64,000 nt of DNA from Artemia franciscana (lineage: Eukaryota > Arthropoda > Branchiopoda > Anostraca > Artemiidae): assembly GCF_032884065.1 (NCBI RefSeq), contig NC_088873.1, forward strand, positions 744,001 through 808,000, written 5' to 3'. The position numbers were made by a program, and so were the translations under genes. Positions 11,745 to 23,639 of the stretch are shown here, piece after piece. Position 1 is the stretch's first letter. Every line of letters starts with the position of its first letter. The notes under the pieces were generated by a model. The model saw only the letters and a list, made by a program, of their open reading frames with translations, did no database searches and was not told the origin of the DNA.

Positions 11745-13370
11745 CAGCTGGTAAAATAATTGATGGAGTTTATATGTTATTGCTTGAAATTCAGTGTTTA
11801 ATTCGGTTTAGGGCTCACTCAATTCTGAATTTTCGAAGTGTTTTGATTTTTGGACTTGAAAACAAGAGATGGAGAACCCTTTGCTCACCTGAGACCGATT
11901 TAAGCCTCAAACATGACCACGAAATCGTCATGGTATGACATTTAGGAACAGGTTAAAGCCATAGTTTAGTAATAAGCTTCAATTATTCACGATACCAAAG
12001 TTTGAGCTTAAATCGAGCAGAAATCAAATAGCATACGACAATATGGGAATTCTCTTGATTCTCATATGTAAATAGCTAGGATACACAATATCGGTCAAAG
12101 CCCCTTAGGAAACTAATTGCCCCCTTCTCTGGAGTATTTATCAAAACCTAGTACCACCCCTCCCCCTAGGTGGCTGGCTGCCCCAGGCTAGATGGTTGTT
12201 CTTCCCACCCGCCCACCTCCCTCTTGATAGTCTACTTCTCTGCCAACGAATCTCAGCCATAATTAAACATAAACATCCACAATTTAGAGATGCAAAAAAT
12301 TAGCATCTTTGGAGATGACGATCGAAACGCAAAAAGAGCCAAGAACTGCTTTTCGCAAAGAGAGTTTGCTTTCCACAGCAAAATAGAATTATCCTTGATA
12401 TTAGGGTGTTTATCCCCCCCTTTTCAGGATAAAGTACAGCTTTCAATGGATCAATTTTGGACACTATCATTTTTCATTAAAATCAACGTTTTCGCAATAG
12501 AAGAACTACCCCCCACAGCACCCATATTGCACTATTGACCCTAACATTTCCATTTCAGTGGAATATAATAGATTAATCACTTGTTCTGAATCGCTATGAA
12601 CATAACCTGAGCCTAAAACGTACTTTTGAGGCTTCAGTCTTCCCCCCCCCCATCCGCTACAATACTACAGATTAAAGTTAATCTGTATTTTCTGATGTAA
12701 GTGCTTTTTGCATTTATTTACCTACTAAATAAAAAAGTGCTTCTTTAAATCTGCTGTTTCGAAGGTTTTGCCCCCCCCCCCCGAAAAAAAATCCTGCGTA
12801 CGTGCCTGAATTTTGGCCTAAACATAAATGTTCGATGTGTTCTGGTCCTCCGCCAAAGAAAATATTTTCTGATCCCCTCCTCATTCGTCAGGATTTAGCT
12901 AACTTTCATGTCATCGTATTTTTCGCTTTAAAATCTTAATATTGTCTCCATTTCAATATTTAGTTTTTAAATATATTCTAAATTCAGTCTTTTAAAAAAA
13001 CTGAATTAGGAGAAAGTAGTAACAGTGCGTTTAAAGTAAGTACAGCAAATACACAATAGATGTGATTACATTTTTGCTTACAGTTACATAAGCCATATTA
13101 CATTATTCAACTTCTTGGCCAACACTTACTTGCGACGTTTGTCTTGTTTAATAACCCAAAAGTTAAAGTAATTTCACCATTATGTAAAAGAATTTGGTGC
13201 CAAAACCGTGATAAAATTCCAGAATTTATTCCAGAAGTAGGCTATGTAATTTCTTTTTTTTTTTGCAAAATGACATGTGTTTTGCAAATGACGTTTTGTT
13301 TTACTGTTTTGCTTAAAGAAGCAAAGTTGTGTTTTATTTATTACTATTTACGTATATTTTCCGTAATGGG
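11745..13370. other. Non-coding DNA with poly-C runs
   Basis: No supported gene. Runs of C occur near 12643 and 12773-12782. The frame at 12290-12538 has no recognisable domain and no splice context. Confidence 0.4.
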
Positions 13371-13371
13371 A

Positions 13372-13760
13372 GTGCACACTTGAGACGTTACGTAATGGCA
13401 GTGCATACATGGGCGCTACGTAATGACGATGTACACTTGGGATATAACGAGCTTTCATTTTCTTCGGGATTTCCTTTTTTCAAAGCGCTTTTTTTCTACG
13501 GGATTTTATTTTCTTTCAAGGTGTTCTTTTTCTTTCAAGTCGTTTTTTTCAGGGAGACTTTATCGACTAAAGATTGTATGTACTCATTAGAATTAAAAAG
13601 GGGTTTCCCCTCAGTATGACTATTGAATACTGAATTTTCATCGATTGGAAAATTGATTACTGAATTTTGCTTACATTTGAGGTACACCTGCTTGTTGAGT
13701 AATACTTTAGAGAGTATTGTCAGATAATATTGCCGGTTGCTCTTAGCGCATTTTTACTAA
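13372..13760 (+). repeat. Composite repeat copy 2: modules B and C
   Basis: Two to three copies of the 28-bp B unit (GTTACGTAATGGCAGTGCAT and GCTACGTAATGACGATGTAC) are followed by module C. C contains TTTCTTTCAAGGTGTTC, 'cattagaattaaaaaggggtt' in two parts, and CTGCTTGTTGAGTAATACTT. The same order is mirrored on the other strand at 21900-21160. Module A is missing on this side. Confidence 0.7.
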
Positions 13761-15600
13761 TAGAGTCTTTTTCACACATATAACATTTTTCGGGCATTTT
13801 CATGCAAAAATATTCATTTACACAAGAACCAATCATTTAAACCTAACGAAAAAATCCCCATTTGAATTTCTTCTGAGGACTCCTAGTAAATGAGGCGAGC
13901 TTGGCACAATGTACTACTTCCAAAGACAACCTTCTGGCGCATATTATCACCCCTAAGGGTTTTTTCAAGCTTTTGCCCAAATAGATTATAAACTAAAAAT
14001 GATCATTGTTTCAATTTGAACAGCTGAAACTTACTATTTCATTGCTAAGTTGCGGGGGGTTTGTCAATCTTTTTGAACTTAAAATAAATTTACAGACTAA
14101 AAAATCACTTTTGTTTTCATTTGAACAGCGGAATCTTGCAATTCCATTGCTAGATTGCGATGTTCTATGACAATTCCAAGCCTGTGACACTCAGTTGCTG
14201 ACAAACAACACCCTCTAGCAAACATTATCACACATGCTTTTCGAGCATTCTCACGCAAAAATATTCGTTTCCATAAGAATCGATTCGTTTAAAATTAATG
14301 AAAAGAATCCCCATTAGCGTTTCTTCTGATGACTCTTAGCATTTGAGGCCAGTTGGCACAATATACCAGCCCCCGATGAAACCGTTCTGGCAGACTTTAT
14401 CATACCTAAGAATTTTTTCAAGCTTTCCCCCTCAAAAATAAATCTATAAACTAAAAAATTACCATTATTTTTATTTGAACCGCGGAAACTTGCTATTTAA
14501 TTGCTGGATTGCTATATTCTGTTATGTTAACACTGGAACTGTTAGGAACACTGGAACTGGAACTGTGGAACTGTTCCATGAGACACAAGTCCCAGACCAT
14601 GACACTCAATGGCTGATAAATGATACCCTCTAGCAAGCCTTATCAGACAAATGACATTTTTCGAACATTTTCCTGCAAAACCATTTTCCTAAAGCATTTT
14701 CCTACACAATAATTGATCGTTTAAACTTAATGAAAAAATCCCCATAAGTGTTTCTTCTGATGAGTTTCTTACATTTGAAGCCAGGATGGCACGATGTTGC
14801 ACTCTCGATGACACCGTTCTGGCGCAAATTATCACATCTAAGGGTTTTTCAAGCTTTTTCCCAAAAAAATAAATATATAAATTAAAAACGGTCATTGTTT
14901 TTATTTGAACAGCGGAAACTTGCCATTTCAATGCTAGATTGCGTTGTTTTCTGACAATTCCCAGCCCAAGACACTCAATGACTGACACACAGCATCCTTT
15001 AGCTAGGATTATTACATATATGAGCTTTTTGGAGTATTTTCCTGCAAAATATTCGTTTAAACTAGAATCTATCACTTAAACTTGATGAAAAAATCCTCAT
15101 TAGCGTTTCTTCTGATGACTCCTAGCAATTTAGGCCAGCGTGGCACAATATACATATAAGTTGTGGTGGTTTGTCAATCTTTCCTACCGCAAAATAAATT
15201 CATTGACTAAAAAAGGATCATTGTTTTTATTTGAACAGAAGAACCTTGCCATTTCATTGCTAGATTGCGATGTTCCATGTCATTTCCAAACCTGTGGTAT
15301 TCAATGGCCGACAAACAACGCCTTATAGCAAGCATTCTCAGGCATATGACATTTTTTCGAGTATTTTCATGCAAGAATATCCGTTACACAAGAATCGAAT
15401 CGTTTAAACTTAATAAAAAAATCCCATTAGTATTTCTTCTGATGACTCCTAGCCTTTGAGACCAGCGTGACACAATGTATCAGCCCCTGATGAAACTCTT
15501 CTGGCACAAATTATCACACCTAAGGGTTTTTCAACCATTCACCCCTCAAAAACAAATTTATAAACTAAAAAATGACCATTATTTTTATTTGAACTTGTTC
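13761..15600 (+). repeat. Module D: ~355-bp tandem repeats
   Basis: About five units recur. Each has ACTAAAAAATGACCATT-like sequence, TATTTGAACAGCGGAAACTT, TTGCTAGATTGCGATGTTC, CACTCAATGGCTGACAAAC, ATTCGTTTACACAAGAATC, CATTAGCGTTTCTTCTGATG and TTATCACACCTAAGGG. Unit starts near 14094, 14451, 14877, 15199 and 15555 give spacings of about 322-426. The long one contains an extra CTGGAACTG-repeat insertion near 14520-14580. The 128-residue minus-strand frame at 14689-15075 lies wholly inside the repeat and has no family resemblance. Confidence 0.8.
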
Positions 15601-16302
15601 ATTGCTAATTTTTTTCCTAAAACTTGTTGCAAGTTAATTTTTCTCTTCGTAAAACTTGCACATTGGCTTTTGTCTTCGTGAAACTTATTTTGTTGGTAGA
15701 ATTTCCTACGCGCTGATTCTGTTCATGGAACTTGTTGCGTGTTGATTTTGTTCGTGGAATCCGATGGGTGCTGATTTTTTTGTTTGTGAAACCTTTTGCA
15801 TGTCAGCACCCAACAAGTGGAACTTGCTATGTGTTGATTTTTGTTGGTGAAACTTGTTGCATGCTGGGTTTTTTCGTGAAAATTATCGCAGTTTGAATTT
15901 TCTCCTCGTGAAACTGATTTTGTTCATGGAGTCTGGCGCATGTTGATTTTTCGTTCATGAAACTTGTTGCGTGTTGGTTTTTTTTCCATGAAACTTGTCG
16001 CATGTTGATATTTCTCTTTGTGAAACTTGTAAATAAATTTTTCTGATCGCAAAACTGATTTCGCTCATAAAAATTGTTGCGTCTTGATTTTTATTCGTGG
16101 GACTTATAACGCGCTGATTTTTTCCTCGTGAAACATGTTGCTTATTAATTTGTCTTTTCGTGAAACGTACTCATTAGTTTTTCGCTCATAAAACTGATTT
16201 TGTTCACAAAAATTGTCGCGTACCGATTTTTGCTCTTGAAACTTGTTGTGTGCTGTTTTTTCTCTTTGTGAAACTTGTATATTGATTTTTCTCCTCGTGA
16301 AA
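15601..16302 (-). repeat. Satellite E, left arm of the large inverted structure
   Basis: The ~30-bp monomers are in the same orientation as 9100-10542: TTCGTGAAACTTGTTGCATG, TGATTTTTCTCTTCGTG and CTCCTCGTGAAACTG. The stretch ends at a 22-base spacer (16303-16324), after which the satellite continues on the opposite strand. Confidence 0.85.
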
Positions 16303-16366
16303 GTAGTTTGCATGAAAAAATCGGTTTCACGAGGCTAAAAATCAATGTAAAAGTTTCACAAAGAGA
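16261..16366. repeat. Inverted-repeat apex of satellite E
   Basis: Left arm 16261-16302 and right arm 16325-16366 (42 bases each) are reverse complements at about 38 of 42 positions. They surround a 22-base spacer. This is where satellite E changes strand, and so the centre of the larger mirror-image structure. Confidence 0.85.
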
Positions 16367-17178
16367 AAAATCAACAAGAAACAAGTTTCACAAATAAAAA
16401 TCCGCATGCAAAAAGTTCCACCAAAAAAGTCAGCATGAATTAAGTTCCATGAACAAAATATGTTTTACGAGCATAAAATCGATGTACAAGTTTCACAAAG
16501 AGAAAAATTAATATGCAAAACGTTCCATGAACAAAAATTAGCGCGTAAGAAGTTCCATCAATAAAAACCAATAAGCGACAAATTCAATGAACAATATCAG
16601 TTTTACAATTAAAAAAATTAGTATACAAGCTTCTCGAAGAGAAAAATGAACAAGTAACAAGTTTAGTTGACAAAAATCAGCACAAAACAAGCTCCAGGAA
16701 CAAAATTAGCTTCACGAGGAGACAAAATCAGTGTACAAGTTTCACGAAGAGAAATGAGAACATGCAACAAGTTTCAAGACCAAAAATTAGCATACAACAA
16801 GTTCCACGAGCAACAATCAGCACACAACAAGCTCTACGAACAAAATCAGTTTCATGAGGAGAAAAATCAATATACGAGTTTGATGAAGAGAAAAATCAAC
16901 ATGCAACAAGTTCCACGAACAAAAATCAGCACGCTACAAGTTGCATGAATAAAATCGGTTTCACGAAAATGAAATTCAATTTACAAGTTTCACGAAGAAA
17001 AAAAATCAACATACAAGAAGTTTCACGAAAAAAATAAGCACGCGATAAGTTCCCTGATTAAAATCAAAATAAAACAATACATAAAACATAAAACATAAAT
17101 CAGTTCCATGAACAATATCAGTTTTGTGAGGAGAAAAATCAATATATATGTTTCACGAAGAGAAAAAAATAAAAAAAA

Positions 17179-17225
17179 GTAAAACAGTTCAAAATAGGGA
17201 TGATACCTTTTTTTTACAGTGTTGC
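17179..17225 (+). mobile_element. Solo or truncated copy of the 18932-19140 hairpin element
   Basis: The stretch carries AAGTAAAACAGTTCAAAATA and GGGATGATACC followed by T-rich sequence and ACAGTG. It matches the outer end of the hairpin element at 18932, with the interior missing, and is inserted in satellite E. Confidence 0.5.
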
Positions 17226-18931
17226 ATGAGCAAAAATAGTTCGATGAGGAGAAAAATTAATTTACAAGTTTTACGAAGAGAAAAATCAAAATGCAACAAG
17301 TTTCACAAGAAAATCAGCGCGCAGCAGGTCCCACGAACAAAATCAGCACACAGCAAGTTCCAAAAATAAAATCCGTTTCACGAGGAGAAAAAAATCAGTG
17401 TACAATTTCCACGAAGAGAAAAATCAGAATGCAAAAATTTTTAAAAACAAATAGTAGCATGTAGCAAGTTCAAAGAACAAAATTCAGCACACAATGAGTT
17501 CCACGAGCAAAATCAGTCTACGAGGATAAAAATTAAAGTATAAGTTTTAACAACAAGTTCCATGAACAAAATCAGCTTTACGAGGAGAAAAATCAATGTA
17601 TAAGTTTCACGAAGGGAAAAATCAACACGCAACAGGTTCTACGAACAAAAATCAGCAAGCACCAAGTTTCACAAACAAAAATCAACATGCAACAGGTTAC
17701 ATGAACAAAATCCGTTTCACGAGGAGAAAAATTTATGTAAAAATTTCCCTAAGAGGAAAATCAACGTGCAACAAGTTTCACGAACAAAAATCAGCACGGA
17801 ACAAGTTCCACTAACAAAATTGGTAAGCAACATGTTCTATGAACAAAATCAGTTTCACGAGGAGAAAAATTAATATACAGGTTTGACAAAGAGAAAAATC
17901 AACATGCAATAATTTTCACGAACAAAAATGAGGACGCAGAATGTTCCATGAACAAAACTCAGCACGCAACAAGCTCCATGAACAAAATCAGTTTCACGGG
18001 GAGAAAAATCAATGCATAAGTCTCAAGAACGAAAAAAATATGTTACAAGTTTCGCGAATGAAAACATTTTTCATGAACAAAAATCAGCATGCAACAGGTT
18101 CCATGAACCAAATCAGTTTCACGAGGAGGAAAAATCAATGTACAAGTGTCACGACAAGAAAAAACAACATGCAACAAGTTTCACGAACAAAAAGCAACAC
18201 ACAACAAGTTCCACTAACAAAATCAGCAAGGAACAAATCTAATGAACACATCAGATTTAAGAGTAAAAAAATCAATGTTCAAATTTCACGAATAAAAAAT
18301 CAACATACAACAAGCTTCACGAAGAAATATCAGCACGCTACAAGTTCTACAAACAAAAATCAGCACGCAACAAATTCCATCAGCACGATCAAAAATCAGC
18401 ACACAGCAAGTTCCACGAACAAAAAGTCAGCACGCAATGAATTCCATAAACAAAATCAGTTTCCCGAGGAGAAAAATCAATGTAAAAGTTTGTCCAAGAG
18501 AAAAATCAACGTGCAACAATTTTTACGAACCAAAATTAGGATATAGTATGTTCCAGGAACAAAAATAGGCACGGAACAAGTTCCGTGAGCAAATCAGTTT
18601 CACGAGGAGAAAAATCAATGAACAAATTTCACGAAGAGAAAAATCAACATATAACAAGTTTAAGAAGCAAAAATGAGCTCGCCACAATTCCACAAACACA
18701 AATCAGCACGCAACTAGTTCAATGAACAAAATCAGTTTACGAGGAGAAAAATCAATGTAGAAGTTTCACGCTAAGAAAAATTAAAATGCAAGAAATTTCA
18801 CGAACAAAAAAAAATCAGTGCTAAATAAGTTCCAAGAACAAAAGTCATCAAGCAAGGAGTTCCATGAACAATATCAGTTTTGTGAGGAGAAAAATCAATA
18901 TATAAGTTTCACGAAGAGAAAAAAATAAACA

Positions 18932-19140
18932 AAAGTAAAACAGTTCAAAATAGGGATGATACCTTTTTATTGACAGTGAATAGATATAAAATTATTTAAC
19001 TGGATATTTCGAACATATATACAGTTTTTTACTGCTGATGATGAACACTGTATATGTGTTCGAAATATCCAGTTAAATAATTTTATATCTATTCACTGTC
19101 AATAAAAAGGTTTCATCCCTATTTTGAACTGTTTTACTTT
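18932..19140. mobile_element. 209-bp near-perfect hairpin element in satellite E
   Basis: The 94-base arms 18932-19025 and 19047-19140 are nearly exact inverted copies around a 21-base loop. They begin AAAGTAAAACAGTTCAAAAT and include TGACAGTGAATAGATATAAA. The loop and right arm contain CTGCTGATGATGAACACTG and GTGTTCGAAATATCC. CTGATGA and GAAA are therefore separated by a 6-bp helix (GAACAC/GTGTTC), reminiscent of hammerhead-ribozyme cores in Penelope-like and related elements. An extra base after CTGATGA and a poor stem I leave ribozyme activity doubtful. Confidence 0.75.
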
Positions 19141-20295
19141 CGTCATGGAAAGGCAGTTTGGTCTTCGAAGTTATCTACGTCGAAAAATAAACAAGCAACA
19201 AGTTTCACTAACAAGAATCAGCACACAACAAATCCCATGAACAAAATCAGTTTCACGAAGAAACAAATCAGTTTAAAAGTTTCACGAAGAGAAAAATGAA
19301 CTTGCAACAAATATCATGAACAGGAACCAGCAGGCAACATGGTCCATGAACAAAATCAGAATGCAGAAAGTTCTATGAACAAAATCAGTTTCATAAGGAG
19401 AAAAACCAGTGTTCAAGTTTCAGAAAGAGAAAAAAACAACATACAACAAGTTTCAAAAGCATAAATCAGCACTCAACAAGTTCCAAGAACAAAATGTCAG
19501 CACGTAAAGAGTTCTATGAACAAAATAAGTTTAATGAAGAGAAAAGTCTAATGTACAAGTTTCAGAAAAAGAAAAATCAACATGCATCAAGTTTCAGGAG
19601 GAAAAATCAGCGCGCAACAAGTTCCAAAAACAAAATCAGCAAGCAACGACTTCCATGAACAAATCACTTTCACAATGAGAAAAATCGATTTACAAGTTTC
19701 ACGAAGAGAAAAATCCATTTGCAAGAAGTTTCAGAAACAAAAAATCAGCACGCAAAAATTTCAACGAACGAAAAGCAGCAAGCAACAAGTTCCACGAACA
19801 AAATCGGTTTCCTGATGATAAAACTCAATGCACAAGTTTCGCAAAGAGAAAAATAAACATGCAACAATTTTCAAGAACAATAATCAGCACGCAACAAGTT
19901 TCATGAACAAAAATTAAATTGCAGCAAGTTCCATGAACAAAATCAATTACACGAGGAGAAAATTAACATGCAACAAGTTTCACTGACAAAATTCAATATG
20001 CGACAAGCTTCACGAACAAAAATCAGCAAGCAAAAAGTTCCAAAAACAAAAATCAGGACGCAACAAATTCCATGAACAAAATCAATTTCACAAGGAGAAA
20101 AATCAATGTGCAAGTTTCACGAAGAAAAATAGCACGCAACAATTTTCACGAATAAAATCAACACGCAACAAGTTCAATGAACAAAATCAGCACGCAATAA
20201 GTTACAAAATTAGTTGCACGAAGAGAAAAATCAATATAAAGGTTTTTCGAAGAGAAAAATCAACATGCAACAATTTAACTAACAAAAAAAGCACG

Positions 20296-21130
20296 CAAGC
20301 TCAAATAAAAACAATGGTCATTTTTTAGTTTATAAATTTATTTTTGAGGGGAAAAGCTTGAAAAACCCTAAGATGTGATAAAGTGCACCAGAAAGGTGTC
20401 GTCAGGAATGGTACATTGTGCCACGCTTGTCTCAAACGCAAGGAGTCATCAGAAGAAATGCTATTGGGGATTTTTCATTAAGTTTAAATGATCGATTCTT
20501 GTGTAAACGAATATTTGTGCTGGAAAATGCTCGAGAAAAAGTCATATTTTTCATATGCTTGTTAGAAGGTGTAGTTTTTCAGACATTGAGTGTGATGGGC
20601 TGGAAATTGTCATGAAATAGCGCAACCTAGCAACAAAATGGAAAATCTCAACAAAATGGGAAAAAAACAATGGTCATTTTTTATTTTATAAATTTATTTT
20701 TTAGGAGAAAGCTTGAAAACCCCCTTAGGTCTGATAATGTGGGCCAGAAAGGTGGCTTCGGTGGCTGTTGCATGGTGTTACACCGGCCTCAAATGCTAGA
20801 AGTCATCAGAAGAAACGCTAATGGGGATATTTTACATTAAGTTTAAATGATCGGTTCTTGTGTAAACGAATATTTTTGCACAAAAATGCTCAAAACATGT
20901 TATATGTTTGATAATGCTTGGTAGAGGGTGTCGGTTATCAGCCATTGAGTGTCACAGGCTTGAAATGGTCATGGAGCATCGCAATCTAGCAATGAAATGG
21001 CAATTTTCCGCTGTTCAAATAAAAACAATAGTCATTTTTAGTTTATAAATTTATTTTAAAGAAAAAAGATTGAACAATCCCCGCAATCTAGCCATTAAAA
21101 ATGTTTTATGTGTGAAAAACACTCTATACG
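20296..21130 (-). repeat. Module D repeats, inverted
   Basis: About two D units lie on the minus strand. They are recognised by AAATAAAAACAATGGTCATT, CATCAGAAGAAACGCTAATG, GGGGATTTTTCATTAAGTT and GAATATTTGTGCTGGAAAAT-like blocks. They are reverse complements of the units at 13761-15600 and lie at the mirrored position. Confidence 0.8.
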
Positions 21131-21552
21131 CTAGGAAAAACCCGTAACACTATCTGATGATACTTTCTAAAGCACTACTCAACAAGCAGATTTATTTCAA
21201 ATGTAAGAAAAATTCAGTAATCTATTTTCCACCATGCATGTCAGTTATTGCAATTATACGGGAATACGTAATATATTTAATCATTCTAATATGTAAGACA
21301 GGGATTTTTCCAAACACTGAATAGGCTATCATGTAGAATGTATTAACCGAATCATGATATTAGAAAGGATTTCATGGTTCAGGTGTCCAACCCAGAGTTC
21401 TATTTTTGGGAAGCCCCTTTCGAATCCTAATGCGGACATAAAATCTTTTACTAATAAACGTCACCTGAGAATTATGCCTTGAAAGAAAATGAAATCCAGA
21501 AGAAAAAAAACACTTTGAAAGAAAATCCTGAATAAAATGAAATCTTTTGAAG
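21131..21552 (-). repeat. Module C, inverted
   Basis: On the minus strand this reads TTGTCCGCATTAGGATTC-like (at about 21425), CCTTTCTAATATCATGATTC and CTGCTTGTTGAGTAGTGCTT. It matches module C at 2211-2420 and 13446-13760. Confidence 0.7.
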
Positions 21553-21910
21553 TATTATGTAACATCCCACATGTACATCGTCATTACATAGTATCCACAT
21601 GTGCGCTGCCATTACGCAACAAATCACGTGTACGCCGCCATTACGTAACTTTAATATGTGCGCCGTCATAATGTAACATCCGATGGCATTACGTAGCACC
21701 CCAAGTTTGCGCTGCCATTACGTAACACCCTCTTGTGCACTGTCATTACGTAGCACCCAAGTGGGCGCTGCAACCACGTAACATCTCACTTGTGAGCCGT
21801 CATTATGTAACATCAACGTTTGTACCGTCTTTACGTTACATCCACTGTCATTACGTAACACCCACGTGTGCATCGACATTAAGTAACACCCACTTGTGTG
21901 CCCTCCTCAG
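21553..21910 (-). repeat. Module B minisatellite (~28-bp unit), inverted
   Basis: About 12 tandem copies of a unit close to ACCCACGTGTGCGCTGCCAT followed by TACGTAAC. Individual copies vary, with CACTTGTG, CACATGTG or CACGTGTG and TACGTAAC or TATGTAAC. TACGTA and CACGTG palindromes recur about every 28 bases. Confidence 0.85.
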
Positions 21911-22280
21911 TTACAAACTTGGGTTTCCCCACTGGTCCCCTGAAGTCTTATATGTCACGCGAGATTGCACCATGACCAATAAACCTACTAAGTCATGTAA
22001 GATTACATCACCCCCAATAAATCTAGCAAGGCACGTAAGATTGTGTCAAATCCCACTTGTGTACTGTTGTACCGCATTACCACGTTAGTGCCCCCTTCAG
22101 TTACAACCGAGACTTCCCCGTTCGACTAACAGTCTCAAATGAGTTTTATTATCTAACACCCCAAACCCTTTTATGTAACAACGAACAGTAAACATTCTCT
22201 ATGACGTAACAGACACCCGTATCGCTTAGAAAATATTGCCTATGACATGACAAACACCTGCGCCTTGAAGAATTTAAAAA
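21911..22280 (-). repeat. Module A, inverted, outer end of the mirrored structure
   Basis: On the minus strand this contains GGTGTCTGTTACGTCATAGA, GAATGTTTACTG, GGGTTTGGGGTGTTAG, and the outer CAGGTGTTTGTCATGTCATA then GGCAATATTTTC. It matches 1671-2040. The outer boundary near 22280 was judged by eye. Confidence 0.6.
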
Positions 22281-23590
22281 TATGTCCGAACCAGGATCTG
22301 AAGAGGATATTGGCCCTTTAAAGTGCCTCTGGCATTACTACCTACTTTAGAAACAAAATTATGAAACCTGCGGCAAAGAATTATGGACAGCAGATTGCAC
22401 AGAGTGCATTATATTAAATAACTAATCTAGCATAACCTAACCAAAATACGAACTCTATATATTAAATCTCTATATATTAAATTAGCAACATCTTAGGAAC
22501 AGCTTGGACTTTAAGCTGGTCCTAGTGGACCAACCTATAGAAGTTTCAAAATAACATTTCATATCTAATAAAGGAGACAAAGCTATAATCATCGATAACC
22601 AACTTGAAAGGCTTCTACCATTTGGAACTGTAAAATTCCACTCTCTATTTAGTATTTCCCGTAATGAGAACGGTAATTCGTCTTGATCAATGTATACTGT
22701 AAATGCAATTGATAACCATTAATCCCAACACAGCACAGACCTCTCTTTTGTCGCATCCTGAGTGATATTCATCCAAAGCTGAATTCAAGTCTAATGCAAA
22801 AATTGTTATCGTTTTTAGCCCCGTGACTTTGACCATTGCCTTAAAAAAGACGTAATAATCGCCAACCTCAAATATTCTTAATCTTGACTTCCTGTATGAC
22901 AGCTCATCCCATCTATATAGTCACAAGAAATGAAATATATTCAAGGACTTTAAAATCGAAAGACAGAAATTGGCTTTCAGCTAGCAATTTTCAATACATT
23001 ATGCAGATTAAATCTTCAACCCGCCCTGTGTTCTTTTTGTAGCTGATATTCCTGCTTCTGATTACCTATTGACAAATTCTCCGTATTGCGTTATTTCTAT
23101 TGTCCAAACCCTGAAACCAGAACATGTCACCGAATGCATGTCCCTCGAGAGATTCGGCCAAGCAAGTGCTAGTAAACTCCTTATGGCAGAATTTTCCTAG
23201 GTTATTAAAAAGGCTACTTAATACCATGACCTAGTTTTTAATTTAGAGAATGAAATCGAAAAATTCAGTGATAATAATCATTTTTTTTTAATTGACAATG
23301 AAACCCCTTTTGCTGACAGAAACTGCTTATCAATGCATTCAAATATTCAAAAAGTTAAATTATTGAATTTATTTTCAGGCCATATTACAGTCGCACTTGT
23401 CGATAAATTCGAAATTACGTACGACTACAGCGCCCATTATTTTTCCCAAAAGTAATTTTACAGTTGAATATTGTTCAACTTTCAAGCATAAAATTCTTGA
23501 TTGACCAATCAGAGTCGAGATTTAAAGCACAATTTTCAAAAGTAGAACGTTGGTGCTTAATCTTCCCCTTCTGAAGTACAAGCGTGACAC
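22281..23590. other. Non-coding or highly decayed DNA
   Basis: No gene can be supported. Around 23040-23460 the plus strand gives short coding-like stretches separated by stops, possibly an old retroelement remnant, but no domain is recognisable. Confidence 0.3.

Positions 23591-23636
<46 letters not shown>
23591..23636. repeat. Poly(A) tract, ~46 bases
   Basis: A pure run of A preceded by AAGCGTGACACC. It could be the tail of a retroposed sequence ending here, but I see neither a source family nor a flanking duplication. Confidence 0.9.
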
Positions 23637-23637
<1 letters not shown>

Positions 23638-23639
23638 AC

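Larger units (their letters stand above)
16325..20290 (+). repeat. Satellite E, ~4-kb array with ~138-bp higher-order unit
   Basis: This is the largest array in the window. Monomers are GTTTCACGAAGAGAAAAATC plus AACATGCAACAA; GTTTCACGAACAAAAATCAG plus CACGCAACAA; GTTCCATGAACAAAATCA; and GTTTCACGAGGAGAAAAATC plus AATGTACAA. The GAGGAG monomer recurs near 17577, 17715, 17852, 17990, 18597 and 18733, mostly 136-140 bases apart, so the higher-order unit is about 138 bp; a ~109-bp variant lacks one monomer. Lys/Gln/His-rich frames such as 17941-18546 come from the repeat and are not genes. Confidence 0.9.

Noticed and set aside
11478-11938. Ser-Leu repeat frames
   Set aside because: Direct translation of the (CT)n tract.
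14689-15075. 128-residue minus-strand frame
   Set aside because: It lies inside the module D tandem repeats and has no domain; related frames in other units are broken.
17941-18546. 201-residue Lys/Gln/His-rich frame and similar frames at 16667, 17148, 17596 and 19582
   Set aside because: They are translations of satellite E. The period of the protein equals the period of the DNA repeat and there is no start or splice context.
9100-20290. CRISPR array from the regular ~30-bp repeats
   Set aside because: Monomers are contiguous and degenerate without unique spacers, no cas genes are present, and the DNA is eukaryotic.
23040-23460. Coding-like stretches on the plus strand
   Set aside because: Several stops and no domain. 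At best an old retroelement remnant.
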